Source of the DNA: Planctomycetota bacterium
Lineage (GTDB): Bacteria; Planctomycetota; PLA2
Direction: 5' to 3'
Assembly: GCA_021776735.1 (NCBI GenBank)
Contig: JAJFFH010000062.1
Location: 62,001-126,000, forward strand
DNA: 64,000 nt
The notes under the pieces were generated by a model. That model was not told the origin of the DNA and searched no databases. It saw only the letters and a list, made by a program, of their open reading frames with translations. Of the stretch, positions 6,967 to 15,399 are shown piece after piece; the stretch's first letter is position 1; the number at the start of each line of letters is the position of its first letter. A program made the position numbers and the translations under genes.

Positions 6967-8414
6967 TGGACATGGCGCTCGCGGGCTGGATGAGTGGGCT
7001 CATTGAATGGGGCAAAGTGCGCCACGTCTTCGGATCCGGACGCCGGTGGACACCGGGTCGGCGGTTGCGGTTGCTTTTTGTCGGGTACAACGGCGCGCGC
7101 AACACCGGCTCGGACGTGCGCGTCGAGGAGATGCTGCGGCAGGTGCGCCAGGTGCTCAGGCCGGACCGCGTCGAACTCACCGTGCTCACGCAGGACAAAG
7201 CACTTACGCGCGGGTACTTCGGCGCCGCGCACCAGATTCGCTTGCCTGACATCTTCCCGCCGTTCCTGGCGCGCGAGGTGCCGCGGCACGACGGTGTGAT
7301 CACGTGCGAGGGCTCGATGTTCAAGAGCAAGTTCGCGGACGCACTCACCGTGATGATGGTCGGCGCCCTCGGCCTCGCCGCGGCGCACAACCGCGTGTCC
7401 GTCGGGTACGGGGCCGAGGCGGGCGCGATGAACTTCGCGCCGCGCTGGATGACGTCGCGTTACGGGCGCCGCTCGCTCGTTGTCGCGCGCTCCGAGGAGT
7501 CGCGTGACCTCTTGTCCGGCCTCGGTGTCCCGGTCGAGCTGGGCACCGACACCGCGTGGACTTTCGAGCCGAAACCCGACGCGTACGGGAAGGCGGCGCT
7601 GCGCGCGGCGGGCTGGGACGGCACCACGCCGGTGCTCGCCGTTTGCCCCATCCATCCGTTCTGGTGGCCCGTCAAGGCGTCGCTGCTCAAGGGCGCGGCG
7701 CGGCTGTGCGGCCGGTACCGCGACGCCCACTACCGCTCGATCTACTTTCACCGCACGGGCCGGAGCGTCGAGCGCGCCTACGCGGCGTACCTCGACGGCC
7801 TCGCGCGCGCGGTCGATACATTCAGGCAGCGCCACAAGGTCTTCCCCGTGCTCGTCGCCATGGAGCGGCTCGACGCGCGCGCATGTGCCGGACTCTCCGA
7901 ACGGCTCGGTGGCTTGCCCGTGCTCACGTCCGACGATCACGACATGTACGAACTCGTCTCGATCGCCCGCCAGGCGACATGGATGGTCTCGTCGCGCTAC
8001 CACGGCATCGTCACGACGATGCCCGCGCGCGTCTTGTCCTGCGGCGTGACGATGGACGAGCGAATTCGCAATCTGATGCGGCAGCGCGGCCAACCCTCGC
8101 TCGTGGCCGAAGTGGACGACCCCGATCTCGGGGACAAGACGCTGGCGATGCTCGAGCGGTTGCGTACGGACGGCGATGCAATTCGTGCCGGCATCGGTCG
8201 CACCGTTGTCGAGCACCTCAAGACGATGGCGCACATGGGCGTTGTCCTGGAGGAGCGCGTGAAGGCGCACTACCCCGAATTCGAGACGAGAACCGGCGTC
8301 CACTGCTGGCGTGAATACCTGCCGCCGCTCTCCCCGGAACTTGAAACACTGATCGCCGAAGTCGAGACCTCGGGCGCCACGACAAGACAGGATCTTGTGG
8401 AGCCGCGGTTGTGA
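6966..8414 (+). CDS. Polysaccharide pyruvyl transferase-family protein
   Basis: A 482-residue protein of the polysaccharide pyruvyl transferase fold (GT-B-like; WcaK/CsaB relatives), which moves pyruvate from PEP to sugars as a ketal. Visible marks are the N-terminal R-N-T-G-S-D (near 46-51) and the C-terminal S-S-R-Y-H-G-I-V (~341-348), whose arginine and histidine are the family signature. ATG 6966 overlaps the previous stop; the longer open frame to 6759 would run back into the SDR gene. Its place inside a lipid cluster suggests it modifies a lipid head group or a lipid-linked sugar. That is inference, since family members vary in substrate. Confidence 0.78.
   Translation: MDMALAGWMSGLIEWGKVRHVFGSGRRWTPGRRLRLLFVGYNGARNTGSDVRVEEMLRQVRQVLRPDRVELTVLTQDKALTRGYFGAAHQIRLPDIFPPFLAREVPRHDGVITCEGSMFKSKFADALTVMMVGALGLAAAHNRVSVGYGAEAGAMNFAPRWMTSRYGRRSLVVARSEESRDLLSGLGVPVELGTDTAWTFEPKPDAYGKAALRAAGWDGTTPVLAVCPIHPFWWPVKASLLKGAARLCGRYRDAHYRSIYFHRTGRSVERAYAAYLDGLARAVDTFRQRHKVFPVLVAMERLDARACAGLSERLGGLPVLTSDDHDMYELVSIARQATWMVSSRYHGIVTTMPARVLSCGVTMDERIRNLMRQRGQPSLVAEVDDPDLGDKTLAMLERLRTDGDAIRAGIGRTVVEHLKTMAHMGVVLEERVKAHYPEFETRTGVHCWREYLPPLSPELETLIAEVETSGATTRQDLVEPRL
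8166..8178 (+). repeat. Dispersed 13-mer, copy 3 (coding)
   Basis: Exact copy inside the pyruvyl transferase-like gene, read as Thr-Asp-Gly-Asp-Ala. Confidence 0.85.
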
Positions 8415-9946
8415 ACTTTTGGCAGGAGATCTTTTCCAGCCTGCGGGCGGGCGGCGAACAGCCCGTCTTGCGCGACGGGCCCGTCGGGGTGCAGGCGCGC
8501 GAGCTGTTTCAGGCAGCCCAGCGCGCGCGCATGTTCCTGCGCGCATCCGGCGTCGCGAAGGGCGACCGTGTCGTCGTGTGCGGAGACAACAGCGCGCGCT
8601 GGGCCGCGATCGACCTCGCGATCGGCTGGGAAGGGGCGCTGGCTGTTCCGGTCTACGGCCGGCTGGACGCCAAAGGCATCGCCGACATGGTCCGCGACTG
8701 CCAACCGACCCTCATCCTGTGCGACACCGACGAGCTCATGGAAACGGTCGATCGCGATCCGGACCAGCGCGCGGGCATCGCGCGTTTTGCGGATGCGACG
8801 GCGACTGGCGATCCCGGCGAACCGGTCGCGCTCGACGACTCCGACCCCGTGCGCATCGTCTACACCTCGGGCACGTCGGGCCAGGCCAAGGGCGCGGTGC
8901 TCACCCTGGGCAACGTCGACTTTGTCTTGCGCCGCACGTCCGAGCGCCTCGACGAGCTCATGGAAGGCCACGAGGGCCAAGAGCGCGTCTACCACTACCT
9001 ACCGTGCTGTTTCGCGGGCTCGTGGATCCTCATGCTCACCGCGCTCCAGCGCGGCGCCCTCCTGACGCTTTGCGGCGACGTCGAAAAACTCGGAGAGGAA
9101 ATCCACACCGCCGACCCACACTATTTCTTGAACGTACCGCTCGTGCTCGACCGCGTCCGCCGCGGCATCGAGGAACTGATCCGTTCGCAAGGCGGATTCG
9201 CCTCCTGGATCTGGCGGCGTCCATGGCTCGCACGCTGGCTGCTGTATCCGGCCATCCGGCGACAGCTCGCGCCTTCGCTGCGCGCGTTTATCTGCGGGTC
9301 GGCGCCCCTGTCGGAAGAGACCCAGGAGTTTTTCGCGCGGATGAAGATGCCGGTGATGCAGGTCTACGGCCTGACCGAGACGACCGCGATCTGCACGATG
9401 GACGAGCCGGATTCCGTCGTGCCGGGCCGCGTCGGCAAGGCGATCGACGGTTGCGAAATGAAGACGGGGGAAGATGGCGAGATCATGGTCCGCGGCCCGA
9501 ACGTGTTCCCGGGCTACTGGGGGCGCCCGCCCCACGAGGGTTGGCTGGCGACCGGCGACATCGGAGAGGCGGATACGCACGGAAACTGGCGCATCGTCGG
9601 ACGAAAAAAGAACCTGCTCGTCTTGACATCCGGCCACAACGTCGCACCCGAACCGCTTGAGGAACGGCTGCAACTCGCGCTCCCCGGCGGCCCGCGCGTC
9701 GTCATCGTCGGACACGGCAAGAAGCACCTCAGCGCGCTCGTCTTCGGTTCACTGCGCTCGTCGGACATCGAGCCCGTACTCGCCGCGATCGAGCCCCAGC
9801 TCCCGGATCACCAGCGCATTCGGAAGTTCGCCGTGATCGACGAAACGCTGTCCACCGACAGCGGCCTCTTGACCGCCAACGGCAAGCTGCGGCGCGCCGC
9901 GGTATGCGAGCACTACGGGCCCCGCATCGAGGAGATGTACCGTTGA
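8411..9946 (+). CDS. AMP-dependent acyl ligase 1
   Basis: A 511-residue ANL-superfamily adenylating enzyme, probably activating a fatty acid to acyl-AMP and passing it to CoA or to the nearby acyl carrier protein. Motifs are the P-loop Y-T-S-G-T-S-G-Q-A-K-G (~151-161), the adenine/acid motif Y-G-L-T-E-T-T (~317), T-G-D-I-G (~382), and the hinge R-K-K-N-L-L-V (~398). The C-terminal subdomain is short but present, with L-T-A-N-G-K-L-R near the end carrying the catalytic lysine. Its GTG start overlaps the previous stop by four bases. The second ligase (10986) is a separate paralogue. Confidence 0.88.
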   Translation: MNFWQEIFSSLRAGGEQPVLRDGPVGVQARELFQAAQRARMFLRASGVAKGDRVVVCGDNSARWAAIDLAIGWEGALAVPVYGRLDAKGIADMVRDCQPTLILCDTDELMETVDRDPDQRAGIARFADATATGDPGEPVALDDSDPVRIVYTSGTSGQAKGAVLTLGNVDFVLRRTSERLDELMEGHEGQERVYHYLPCCFAGSWILMLTALQRGALLTLCGDVEKLGEEIHTADPHYFLNVPLVLDRVRRGIEELIRSQGGFASWIWRRPWLARWLLYPAIRRQLAPSLRAFICGSAPLSEETQEFFARMKMPVMQVYGLTETTAICTMDEPDSVVPGRVGKAIDGCEMKTGEDGEIMVRGPNVFPGYWGRPPHEGWLATGDIGEADTHGNWRIVGRKKNLLVLTSGHNVAPEPLEERLQLALPGGPRVVIVGHGKKHLSALVFGSLRSSDIEPVLAAIEPQLPDHQRIRKFAVIDETLSTDSGLLTANGKLRRAAVCEHYGPRIEEMYR

Positions 9947-10710
9947 ACTGGCGCCTCGCGAACGGACTCCTCGAACTCGAACTGGCGACGCGGCCGTGCA
10001 ACGAGATCAGCACCAAGGCACTCGAACAACTGGAGTCGTTCCTGCCGTCGCTCAAGGGCGCGCGCGCGCTGGTGATCCACTCCACCGTCGAGGCCGGATT
10101 CTGCGCCGGAGCGGATCTGCGCGAGCTGTACACGCGTGGCCGGAATCTCGAGTCGGACGAGCGTGTCGCGCGCGTACGCGACTTCTTGATGCGCATCCAT
10201 CGCGTGCTGGACACGATCGACGCGGCTCCGATCCCGACGATCGCCGCCGTGCACGGCGTATGTTTCGGCGGCGGTCTCGAGCTCGCGCTGGCCTGCGACA
10301 TGATCGTCGCCGACCAGACCGCGCGGTTCGCCTTCCCGGAACTCCGACTCGGTCTCATTCCGGGCTTCGGCGGCATCCCCCGGCTCCGCCGCGACATCTC
10401 GAACGCCCTCGTGCGTGACCTCCTGTTCACCGGACGCAGCCTGAACGCACGGCGCGCGCACGAGGCGGGACTCATCAGCCAGGTGGTCAAGCCCGGAGCG
10501 ACACGGCGCGCGGCCCTCGGCGCAGCCGCACAGGCCCTGAAGTTCGACACGCGCGCCGTGGCGGCGTGCAAGGCGTTCGCCAAACCTCTCGTGCGCGACG
10601 AGACCAGACAGGAAATCGAAGTGTTCCTCGAGCTGTTCGAGCGCGAAGCGGTCCAGGATGCTCTCAAGCGCTTCGTCGAAAACGATGGACCGATGCCCTA
10701 CCTTGCGTAG
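9943..10710 (+). CDS. Enoyl-CoA hydratase/isomerase family protein
   Basis: A 255-residue crotonase-fold enzyme. The oxyanion-hole segments are C-A-G-A-D-L (~57) and H-G-V-C-F-G-G-G-L-E-L (~103-113). The region P-E-L-R-L-G-L-I-P-G-F-G-G (~138-150) keeps the glutamate expected for hydratase chemistry. It starts at TTG, which overlaps the previous stop (TTGA) with GGAG upstream; an ATG at 9904 would lie inside the ligase gene. In this operon it may hydrate or isomerise an enoyl thioester while the acyl chain is being made or tailored. Confidence 0.85.
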   Translation: MNWRLANGLLELELATRPCNEISTKALEQLESFLPSLKGARALVIHSTVEAGFCAGADLRELYTRGRNLESDERVARVRDFLMRIHRVLDTIDAAPIPTIAAVHGVCFGGGLELALACDMIVADQTARFAFPELRLGLIPGFGGIPRLRRDISNALVRDLLFTGRSLNARRAHEAGLISQVVKPGATRRAALGAAAQALKFDTRAVAACKAFAKPLVRDETRQEIEVFLELFEREAVQDALKRFVENDGPMPYLA

Positions 10711-10713
10711 TTC

Positions 10714-10731
10714 ACCGCCCCCGCCCCCCCT
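10714..10731 (+). repeat. C-rich dispersed motif, strict copy 4 (intergenic)
   Basis: ACCG, five C, G, seven C, T, in the 33-base gap between the hydratase and acyl carrier protein genes. Confidence 0.55.
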
Positions 10732-10743
10732 TTCCCCAACGAC

Positions 10744-10989
10744 ATGGACAGCCCCGCCGCCACGACCACGAAACTGCTCGATCTCGCCGCCGAACATTTC
10801 GGCGTCGATCGCGCGGCGCTCCGCCCCACGGACGACTTCTTCGCAACCCTCGGCATCGACAGCCTTCAGGTCCTCGAGCTCCTGACGAAACTCGAAGCGC
10901 ACTTTTCGGTCGAGCTTCCCGACTACGAGCTTCAGGGGGTCACCGACTTTTCGACACTGGCCGCGCGCATCCACGACCGGCTCGCATGA
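10744..10989 (+). CDS. Acyl carrier protein
   Basis: An 81-residue carrier protein. The phosphopantetheine site is G-I-D-S-L near residues 37-41, with Ser40 as the attachment residue, and an acidic helix II follows. It has the size and composition of a type II acyl carrier protein. It is one of the few genes in the cluster preceded by a real gap (33 bases), and its stop overlaps the ATG of ligase 2 by four bases. It is not beside fabD/fabF-type genes, so it is probably a dedicated carrier for this pathway, loaded by one of the flanking ligases. Confidence 0.9.
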   Translation: MDSPAATTTKLLDLAAEHFGVDRAALRPTDDFFATLGIDSLQVLELLTKLEAHFSVELPDYELQGVTDFSTLAARIHDRLA

Positions 10990-12638
10990 TCGACATCGAA
11001 GCGTGCGCCAGCATTGGCGACGCGCTACGCGCCGCGTTTCAAACCCACGGCGACCGGCTCTGCCTGATCGAGGCGGACCGCGACCGCGAAAACGCGCGCC
11101 TGACGTTCCAGGAATTGCGCGCCGCTGTCGCCCCGCTCGCCGCGTGGCTGCAGGAGCGCGACTGCCGCCGGGCGGCCATCCTCATGACCAACCAGTGGCG
11201 CTGGCACGCCGCCGCCGCCGCCGTGTTCGCAATCGGCGCGGAACTCGTCCCGCTTGACCCGAAACTCGCACCGGACGAGCACGCCGCACTTCTCGCGCAC
11301 TCCGGAGCCGACACGCTGTTCGTCGAGTGGCCGTTTTGGCGCGACCGCGCGTTCGACGGCACGGTCGTCGTGACCGAGGCGCCGGCCAAGGCGGACGTAC
11401 GACACGCGACGCGTTTTGAGGGGGCCCGGGGGACGGAAGCGCCTGCGTTTGTGGCGCGGACGCGCGACGATCCCGCGTGCATCGTCTACTCGTCGGGCAC
11501 CGGCGGCCGCGCGAAAGGCTGCGTACTGACCCACGGCAACTACCTCGAGCAGCTCAACGCCCTTCTCAAACGCCACCGGTTTGCCGTCGGCGATCGCTAC
11601 CTCTCGATCCTGCCGACCAACCACGCCATCGATTTCATGGTCGGGTTCCTGGGTCCCTACGCGTGTGGCGCCACCGTCGTGCACCTGCGTTCGCTGCGCC
11701 CCGAATTCATCCGCGCCGCCTTCCCGAAGTACCGCATCGCGTTCATGGCGCTGGTGCCGATGGTGCTCGAGAACCTGCGCACGGGGCTCGACGAAACACT
11801 CGCGGGGCTCTCCTGGCCGAAGAAAAAGTTGCTTGATCTCTGCCTCTCGATCCACCGCTTTTGCACGCGCTATGAGCCGAGCCTGCCCCTCGCGCGATTC
11901 CTGCTCCGTCCGATCCACAAGCGGTTCGGCGGCAACTTGAAAACGTTGTTCGTCGGCGGCGCGTTCACGGATCCCGCAACCCTCCGGCGCTTCTACGAAT
12001 TCGGCATCCAGGTCGCGAACGGCTACGGCCTCACCGAGGCGGGCACCGTCGTCACGCTCAACGACCTGCGCGACTACAAGCCCGAGACGGTCGGCAAGCC
12101 GCTCCCCGGCACGGAGGTGTGCATCCTCGAACCGAACGCGGATGGAATCGGCGAGGTCGCCGTCGCGGGCCCCACGGTCATGGCGCGCTACCACGACGCC
12201 CCGTGGCTGAGCCAAAAGACCATCGTGAACGGCTGGCTCATGACCGGCGACCTCGGCCGCCTCGAACCGACCGGCCACCTCGTGCTGCTGGGCCGCCGCA
12301 AGAACATGATCGTGACCGCCGGCGGCAAGAACGTCTACCCCGAAGACATCGAACACGCGTTCGACGGCCTCCCCGTGCGCGAACTGTGCGTGTTCGCCGC
12401 GCACTACCTTTGGAGCGACAAACGAACCGAAGAGCTCGTGCTCCTCGTGCATGCGAACGACGATGAGTTCGTCGCCGACCTGCGGACGCGCAACCTCAAG
12501 CTCCCGAACTTCAAGCGCGTCGCGGGATATGTGCTCTGGAACAAGGCGTTTCCGCGTACGGCGTCGCTCAAGATCAAGCGCCCCGCACTCGCCCGCGAAG
12601 TCCAGGAAGCCGGACCCGACGGAGTCGTGGCACTATGA
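10986..12638 (+). CDS. AMP-dependent acyl ligase 2
   Basis: A 550-residue ANL-superfamily ligase, only distantly like ligase 1. It carries Y-S-S-G-T-G-G-R-A-K-G (~165-175), Y-G-L-T-E-A-G (~343), M-T-G-D-L-G (~418) and R-R-K-N-M-I-V (~436). The C-terminal lysine region is P-R-T-A-S-L-K-I-K-R. The start is ATG 10986 overlapping the acyl carrier protein stop; the longer open frame to 10566 is ruled out because it lies under the hydratase gene. Translational coupling to the carrier protein suggests this ligase is the one that loads it. Specificity cannot be read from the sequence. Confidence 0.87.
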   Translation: MIDIEACASIGDALRAAFQTHGDRLCLIEADRDRENARLTFQELRAAVAPLAAWLQERDCRRAAILMTNQWRWHAAAAAVFAIGAELVPLDPKLAPDEHAALLAHSGADTLFVEWPFWRDRAFDGTVVVTEAPAKADVRHATRFEGARGTEAPAFVARTRDDPACIVYSSGTGGRAKGCVLTHGNYLEQLNALLKRHRFAVGDRYLSILPTNHAIDFMVGFLGPYACGATVVHLRSLRPEFIRAAFPKYRIAFMALVPMVLENLRTGLDETLAGLSWPKKKLLDLCLSIHRFCTRYEPSLPLARFLLRPIHKRFGGNLKTLFVGGAFTDPATLRRFYEFGIQVANGYGLTEAGTVVTLNDLRDYKPETVGKPLPGTEVCILEPNADGIGEVAVAGPTVMARYHDAPWLSQKTIVNGWLMTGDLGRLEPTGHLVLLGRRKNMIVTAGGKNVYPEDIEHAFDGLPVRELCVFAAHYLWSDKRTEELVLLVHANDDEFVADLRTRNLKLPNFKRVAGYVLWNKAFPRTASLKIKRPALAREVQEAGPDGVVAL

Positions 12639-12652
12639 CCAGGCAAACGCTG

Positions 12653-12725
12653 TGTGACGAGGGCGGACACTGTGAGGGCGACACTGTGACGAGGGTGGAC
12701 ACTGTGACGAGGCGAGCGCTGTGAC
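12653..12725. repeat. Degenerate tandem repeat, unit TGTGACGAGGGYGGACAC
   Basis: Four units of 18, 14, 18 and 17 bases, each opening TGTGA, fill the gap between ligase 2 and the lipid kinase. A fifth TGTGACG contains the GTG start of the kinase. Confidence 0.8.
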
Positions 12726-13620
12726 GGGCCGTGAGAACAGCTGCACGACGGCGATGTTGGCGGTGGTCAATCCGGCGGCGGGCGGCGGGCGCTGCGGCAA
12801 GCGCGCGGAGCCGGAACTGGCGCGGCTGCGCGCGGCGGGGGTTTCGCTCGACGTGGCGCACACCGCGGGGCCCGGCGATGCGACCGCACTTGTGCGTGCG
12901 GCGCGCGCGCGCGGCGTCACCCGGTTTCTGGCCGTGGGCGGCGACGGCACGGCGTACGAGGTCGTGAACGGACTCTTGCCCGGCCCGCGCGCGACAATCG
13001 GTTTTTTGCCGTTGGGCACCGGCAACTCGTTTCTCAAGGACTACGTCGCCGACGATCCGGTCGCGGCCATCGCGCGGGGACAGACACGGCCCGCCGACGC
13101 GGTCCGCGTCGTGCACGACGAGGGCGAGCTTTTTTCGATCAACCTGTTCTGCCTCGGCTTTCCCGCGAACGTCGCCACGCTGACCAACCGGCGGCTCAAG
13201 CCGTTCGGGAAGTTCGGCTACGTCCTCGGCGTGCTCGGCTGCCTGTTTCGGCACCCGCGCCGCGCGTTTCCCTGGCGCGCGAACGAGGGCATCGCCAACG
13301 ACGCCCGCTGCCTGTTCGTGACGTTCTCCAACAGCCGCTTCACCGGCGGCAACATGATGATCGCCCCGAAGGCCGATCCGGCGGACGGCCTTGTCGAGAT
13401 CGTGTCCGTCGGACCGATCGGCCGCTTCGCGACCCTGACGACGCTGCCGCGCCTGTTTCGCGGGACGCTGCTCGATCACGGCGCCGTGACGCGGCACGCT
13501 TGCACGCGTGTCGACTTCGACCTCGACGAGCCCATCGACGCCGTCGTGGACGGTGAGGTGGTGCATCTGCGACCGCGCTCTCTCGAAGTCCTGCCCCACG
13601 CCCTGGACGTGTTCGCATGA
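12721..13620 (+). CDS. Diacylglycerol/sphingosine kinase-like lipid kinase
   Basis: A 299-residue protein with the DAGK catalytic fold (YegS/DgkB relatives): V-N-P-A-A-G-G-G (~16-23), V-G-G-D-G-T-A-Y-E-V-V-N-G (~73-85, nucleotide and Mg2+ binding), and P-L-G-T-G-N-S-F (~97-104). The C-terminal VVDGE motif is present. These enzymes phosphorylate diacylglycerol or related lipid alcohols at the membrane. The listed start is the GTG inside the tandem repeat; ATG at 12754, just before the first core strand, is a plausible shorter start. The stop overlaps the PlsC start (ATGA), so kinase and acyltransferase are translated together. Confidence 0.88.
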   Translation: MTGRENSCTTAMLAVVNPAAGGGRCGKRAEPELARLRAAGVSLDVAHTAGPGDATALVRAARARGVTRFLAVGGDGTAYEVVNGLLPGPRATIGFLPLGTGNSFLKDYVADDPVAAIARGQTRPADAVRVVHDEGELFSINLFCLGFPANVATLTNRRLKPFGKFGYVLGVLGCLFRHPRRAFPWRANEGIANDARCLFVTFSNSRFTGGNMMIAPKADPADGLVEIVSVGPIGRFATLTTLPRLFRGTLLDHGAVTRHACTRVDFDLDEPIDAVVDGEVVHLRPRSLEVLPHALDVFA

Positions 13621-14312
13621 TGCGCGCCGCGTTTTTCTGGGCCCTCACGTGGCTGCACTTTTTTCTTGCTTGTCCGCTGCTCGTGGGTGCCGGGATCATC
13701 TTCGGCCACAAGCGCGTCGATCCGATCCTGCGCTGGTTTTGCCAAAACATCGCGCGCTGCGCGGGCGCACGCCTCGCCGTTTCGGGACTTGCGAAGCTCG
13801 ATGGCCTGCCGGCGTGTTTTTACGTCGTGAACCACGTGAACCTGTTCGACCCGTTTTTCTTGTGCGCGAAGCTGCCACCGGTTACGCGCGGCGTGGAGTT
13901 GGAGTCGCACTTCAAGATTCCGGTGTACGGCTGGCTCGCGACACGCTTCGGCAACGTGCCGGTCCCCGATGTCTTGTCGCCCGCCGCCCTCAAGACAACG
14001 TACCGGCGCGCCGCCGAGTCCCTGACGAGCGGCACGAGCCTGATCATGTTTCCGGAGGGAACGCGCACGCGTACCGGAGAACTCGGCCCGTTTCAGGAGG
14101 GCGCGTTTCGCATGGCCCGAAAACTCAAGGTCCCGCTGGTCCCGGTGACGTTGAAGGGCATGTTCGAACTGCACCCCACGGGCACCCGCCGCTTGGCGCG
14201 TTCCACGGTGACGGTCGTGATCCACGACCCGATCCACGCGGCGGACCTGTCCCCCGCGGAGTTCCGCGGTCTCAAGAACCGCGTCCACGAAATCATGGCG
14301 CGCGCCCTCTGA
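13617..14312 (+). CDS. plsC: 1-acyl-glycerol-3-phosphate acyltransferase (PlsC family)
   Basis: A 231-residue LPLAT-family acyltransferase that transfers an acyl chain to a lysophospholipid or related alcohol. The N-terminus has a membrane segment (~4-27). Catalytic block I is N-H-V-N-L-F-D (~71-77), which fits HxxxxD, and block III is F-P-E-G-T-R (~144-149). It is the last gene of the nine-gene cluster and is convergent with the exported protein that follows, leaving a 21-base gap. Whether it serves the special lipid of this cluster or general phospholipid synthesis cannot be told from sequence alone. Confidence 0.9.
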   Translation: MMRAAFFWALTWLHFFLACPLLVGAGIIFGHKRVDPILRWFCQNIARCAGARLAVSGLAKLDGLPACFYVVNHVNLFDPFFLCAKLPPVTRGVELESHFKIPVYGWLATRFGNVPVPDVLSPAALKTTYRRAAESLTSGTSLIMFPEGTRTRTGELGPFQEGAFRMARKLKVPLVPVTLKGMFELHPTGTRRLARSTVTVVIHDPIHAADLSPAEFRGLKNRVHEIMARAL

Positions 14313-14333
14313 CTTCCGCGATTTCGCGCTCCG

Positions 14334-15332
14334 CTACTTCGACGTGACGACGATGCGGTCGCCGGAGATGCGCCACGTGAACCCACAGGGCACCAGGAGC
14401 AGATCCAGCGCATCCCGACCGAGCACGCCGGACACCCGCATGGTGAGCCTCCGACCGTTGCCCTCCGGCTTCCAGTCGACTTTCGCCTCGAACCACCGCG
14501 CGACCTCCTCGACGGACGCCCGGACAGCACGATTGCCCGCCACAAGGTCAATCCGTCTATGATGGAGGCCGTCGAAGAGCGGCATGGTCCGGATGTCCGC
14601 CGGCGCGTGCTGCTCGGTGGCGACAAGGCGGCGCGTCGTGACGAAAATCACGCCCCACTGCAATAGGTAGGGTTCCTGTTTTTCGTCCAGTGTGTCGAGG
14701 GGAGCGCCCCAATCAAGCGAATACGGTTTCCCCTTCCGTGCCGGATCCCACACGATCGGCGTTGCGCGGCCACGGCGCGTGCGAATCGCATCCCGCGTTC
14801 GCGCGCCGGCATCCGGAAGCCGTGCGGCGCTCGACGACAAGCGCACGCGGATCATCCACTCCTTGCCCTTGGCAAACCGTCGCTCGACACCGCCCGGGCG
14901 CGCGTAGGACGAGTGGGACTTCGACGCGTTGCAGTAGGCGACGTACACGCCATGGTCGCGCGTGGGCCGAAAGTCCACGATGACCTTGAACTTGCCACGG
15001 ACGGGAACCGGCTTGACCGGGACCTCGACCCAGGTGAAGAGTCCCTCGCGGAACGATCCACATGTTCCCTGGCCGTTCGTCAGCGTTCGGAGCTTGGGCG
15101 TGCAGACGAAAACAGGGAACGGGTGTTTCTTGCCGCCGTATCGCGACCCGTGAATCAAGACCGATCGAACGAACCACTTTCCCGGTGGCACGAAGAAACC
15201 CAGCGCATGGCCGGACGCAGCCATGCTTTGCTTGCCGACGAGCTTGCCATTGTCGCGCTTGAGGATGCGGTCCGGGGCACCGGCGGACGCGACGGCGGAG
15301 GCGGAGAGCAATACGACGAGTGTGCGGAGCAT
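14334..15332 (-). CDS. Exported protein with secretin-type (STN-like) C-terminal region
   Basis: A 332-residue protein. I chose the ATG at 15332 because it opens a clear signal peptide (MLRTLVVLLSASAVASAGA); the longer open frame to 15452 overlaps aroC. The middle (~20-190) has several cysteines and many aromatic and charged residues, without a family I recognise. The last ~60 residues (pattern E-V-A-R-W-F-E ... L-T-M-R-V-S-G-V-L ... G-F-T-W-R-I-S-G-D-R-I-V-V) look like the short beta-alpha repeat of secretin N-terminal/STN domains. No secretin is encoded nearby. The function is unknown. Confidence 0.65.
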   Translation of the reverse strand: MLRTLVVLLSASAVASAGAPDRILKRDNGKLVGKQSMAASGHALGFFVPPGKWFVRSVLIHGSRYGGKKHPFPVFVCTPKLRTLTNGQGTCGSFREGLFTWVEVPVKPVPVRGKFKVIVDFRPTRDHGVYVAYCNASKSHSSYARPGGVERRFAKGKEWMIRVRLSSSAARLPDAGARTRDAIRTRRGRATPIVWDPARKGKPYSLDWGAPLDTLDEKQEPYLLQWGVIFVTTRRLVATEQHAPADIRTMPLFDGLHHRRIDLVAGNRAVRASVEEVARWFEAKVDWKPEGNGRRLTMRVSGVLGRDALDLLLVPCGFTWRISGDRIVVTSK

Positions 15333-15399
15333 TCTTCGGCGAGTCCATCGTACCGCGCGCACGCTCCGCAGGGGCAGGCAACGAGGCGAATCCATGCCC

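Noticed and set aside
12653..12725. Tandem repeat considered as a CRISPR array
   Set aside because: Units are directly adjacent with no unique spacers, and there are no cas genes.
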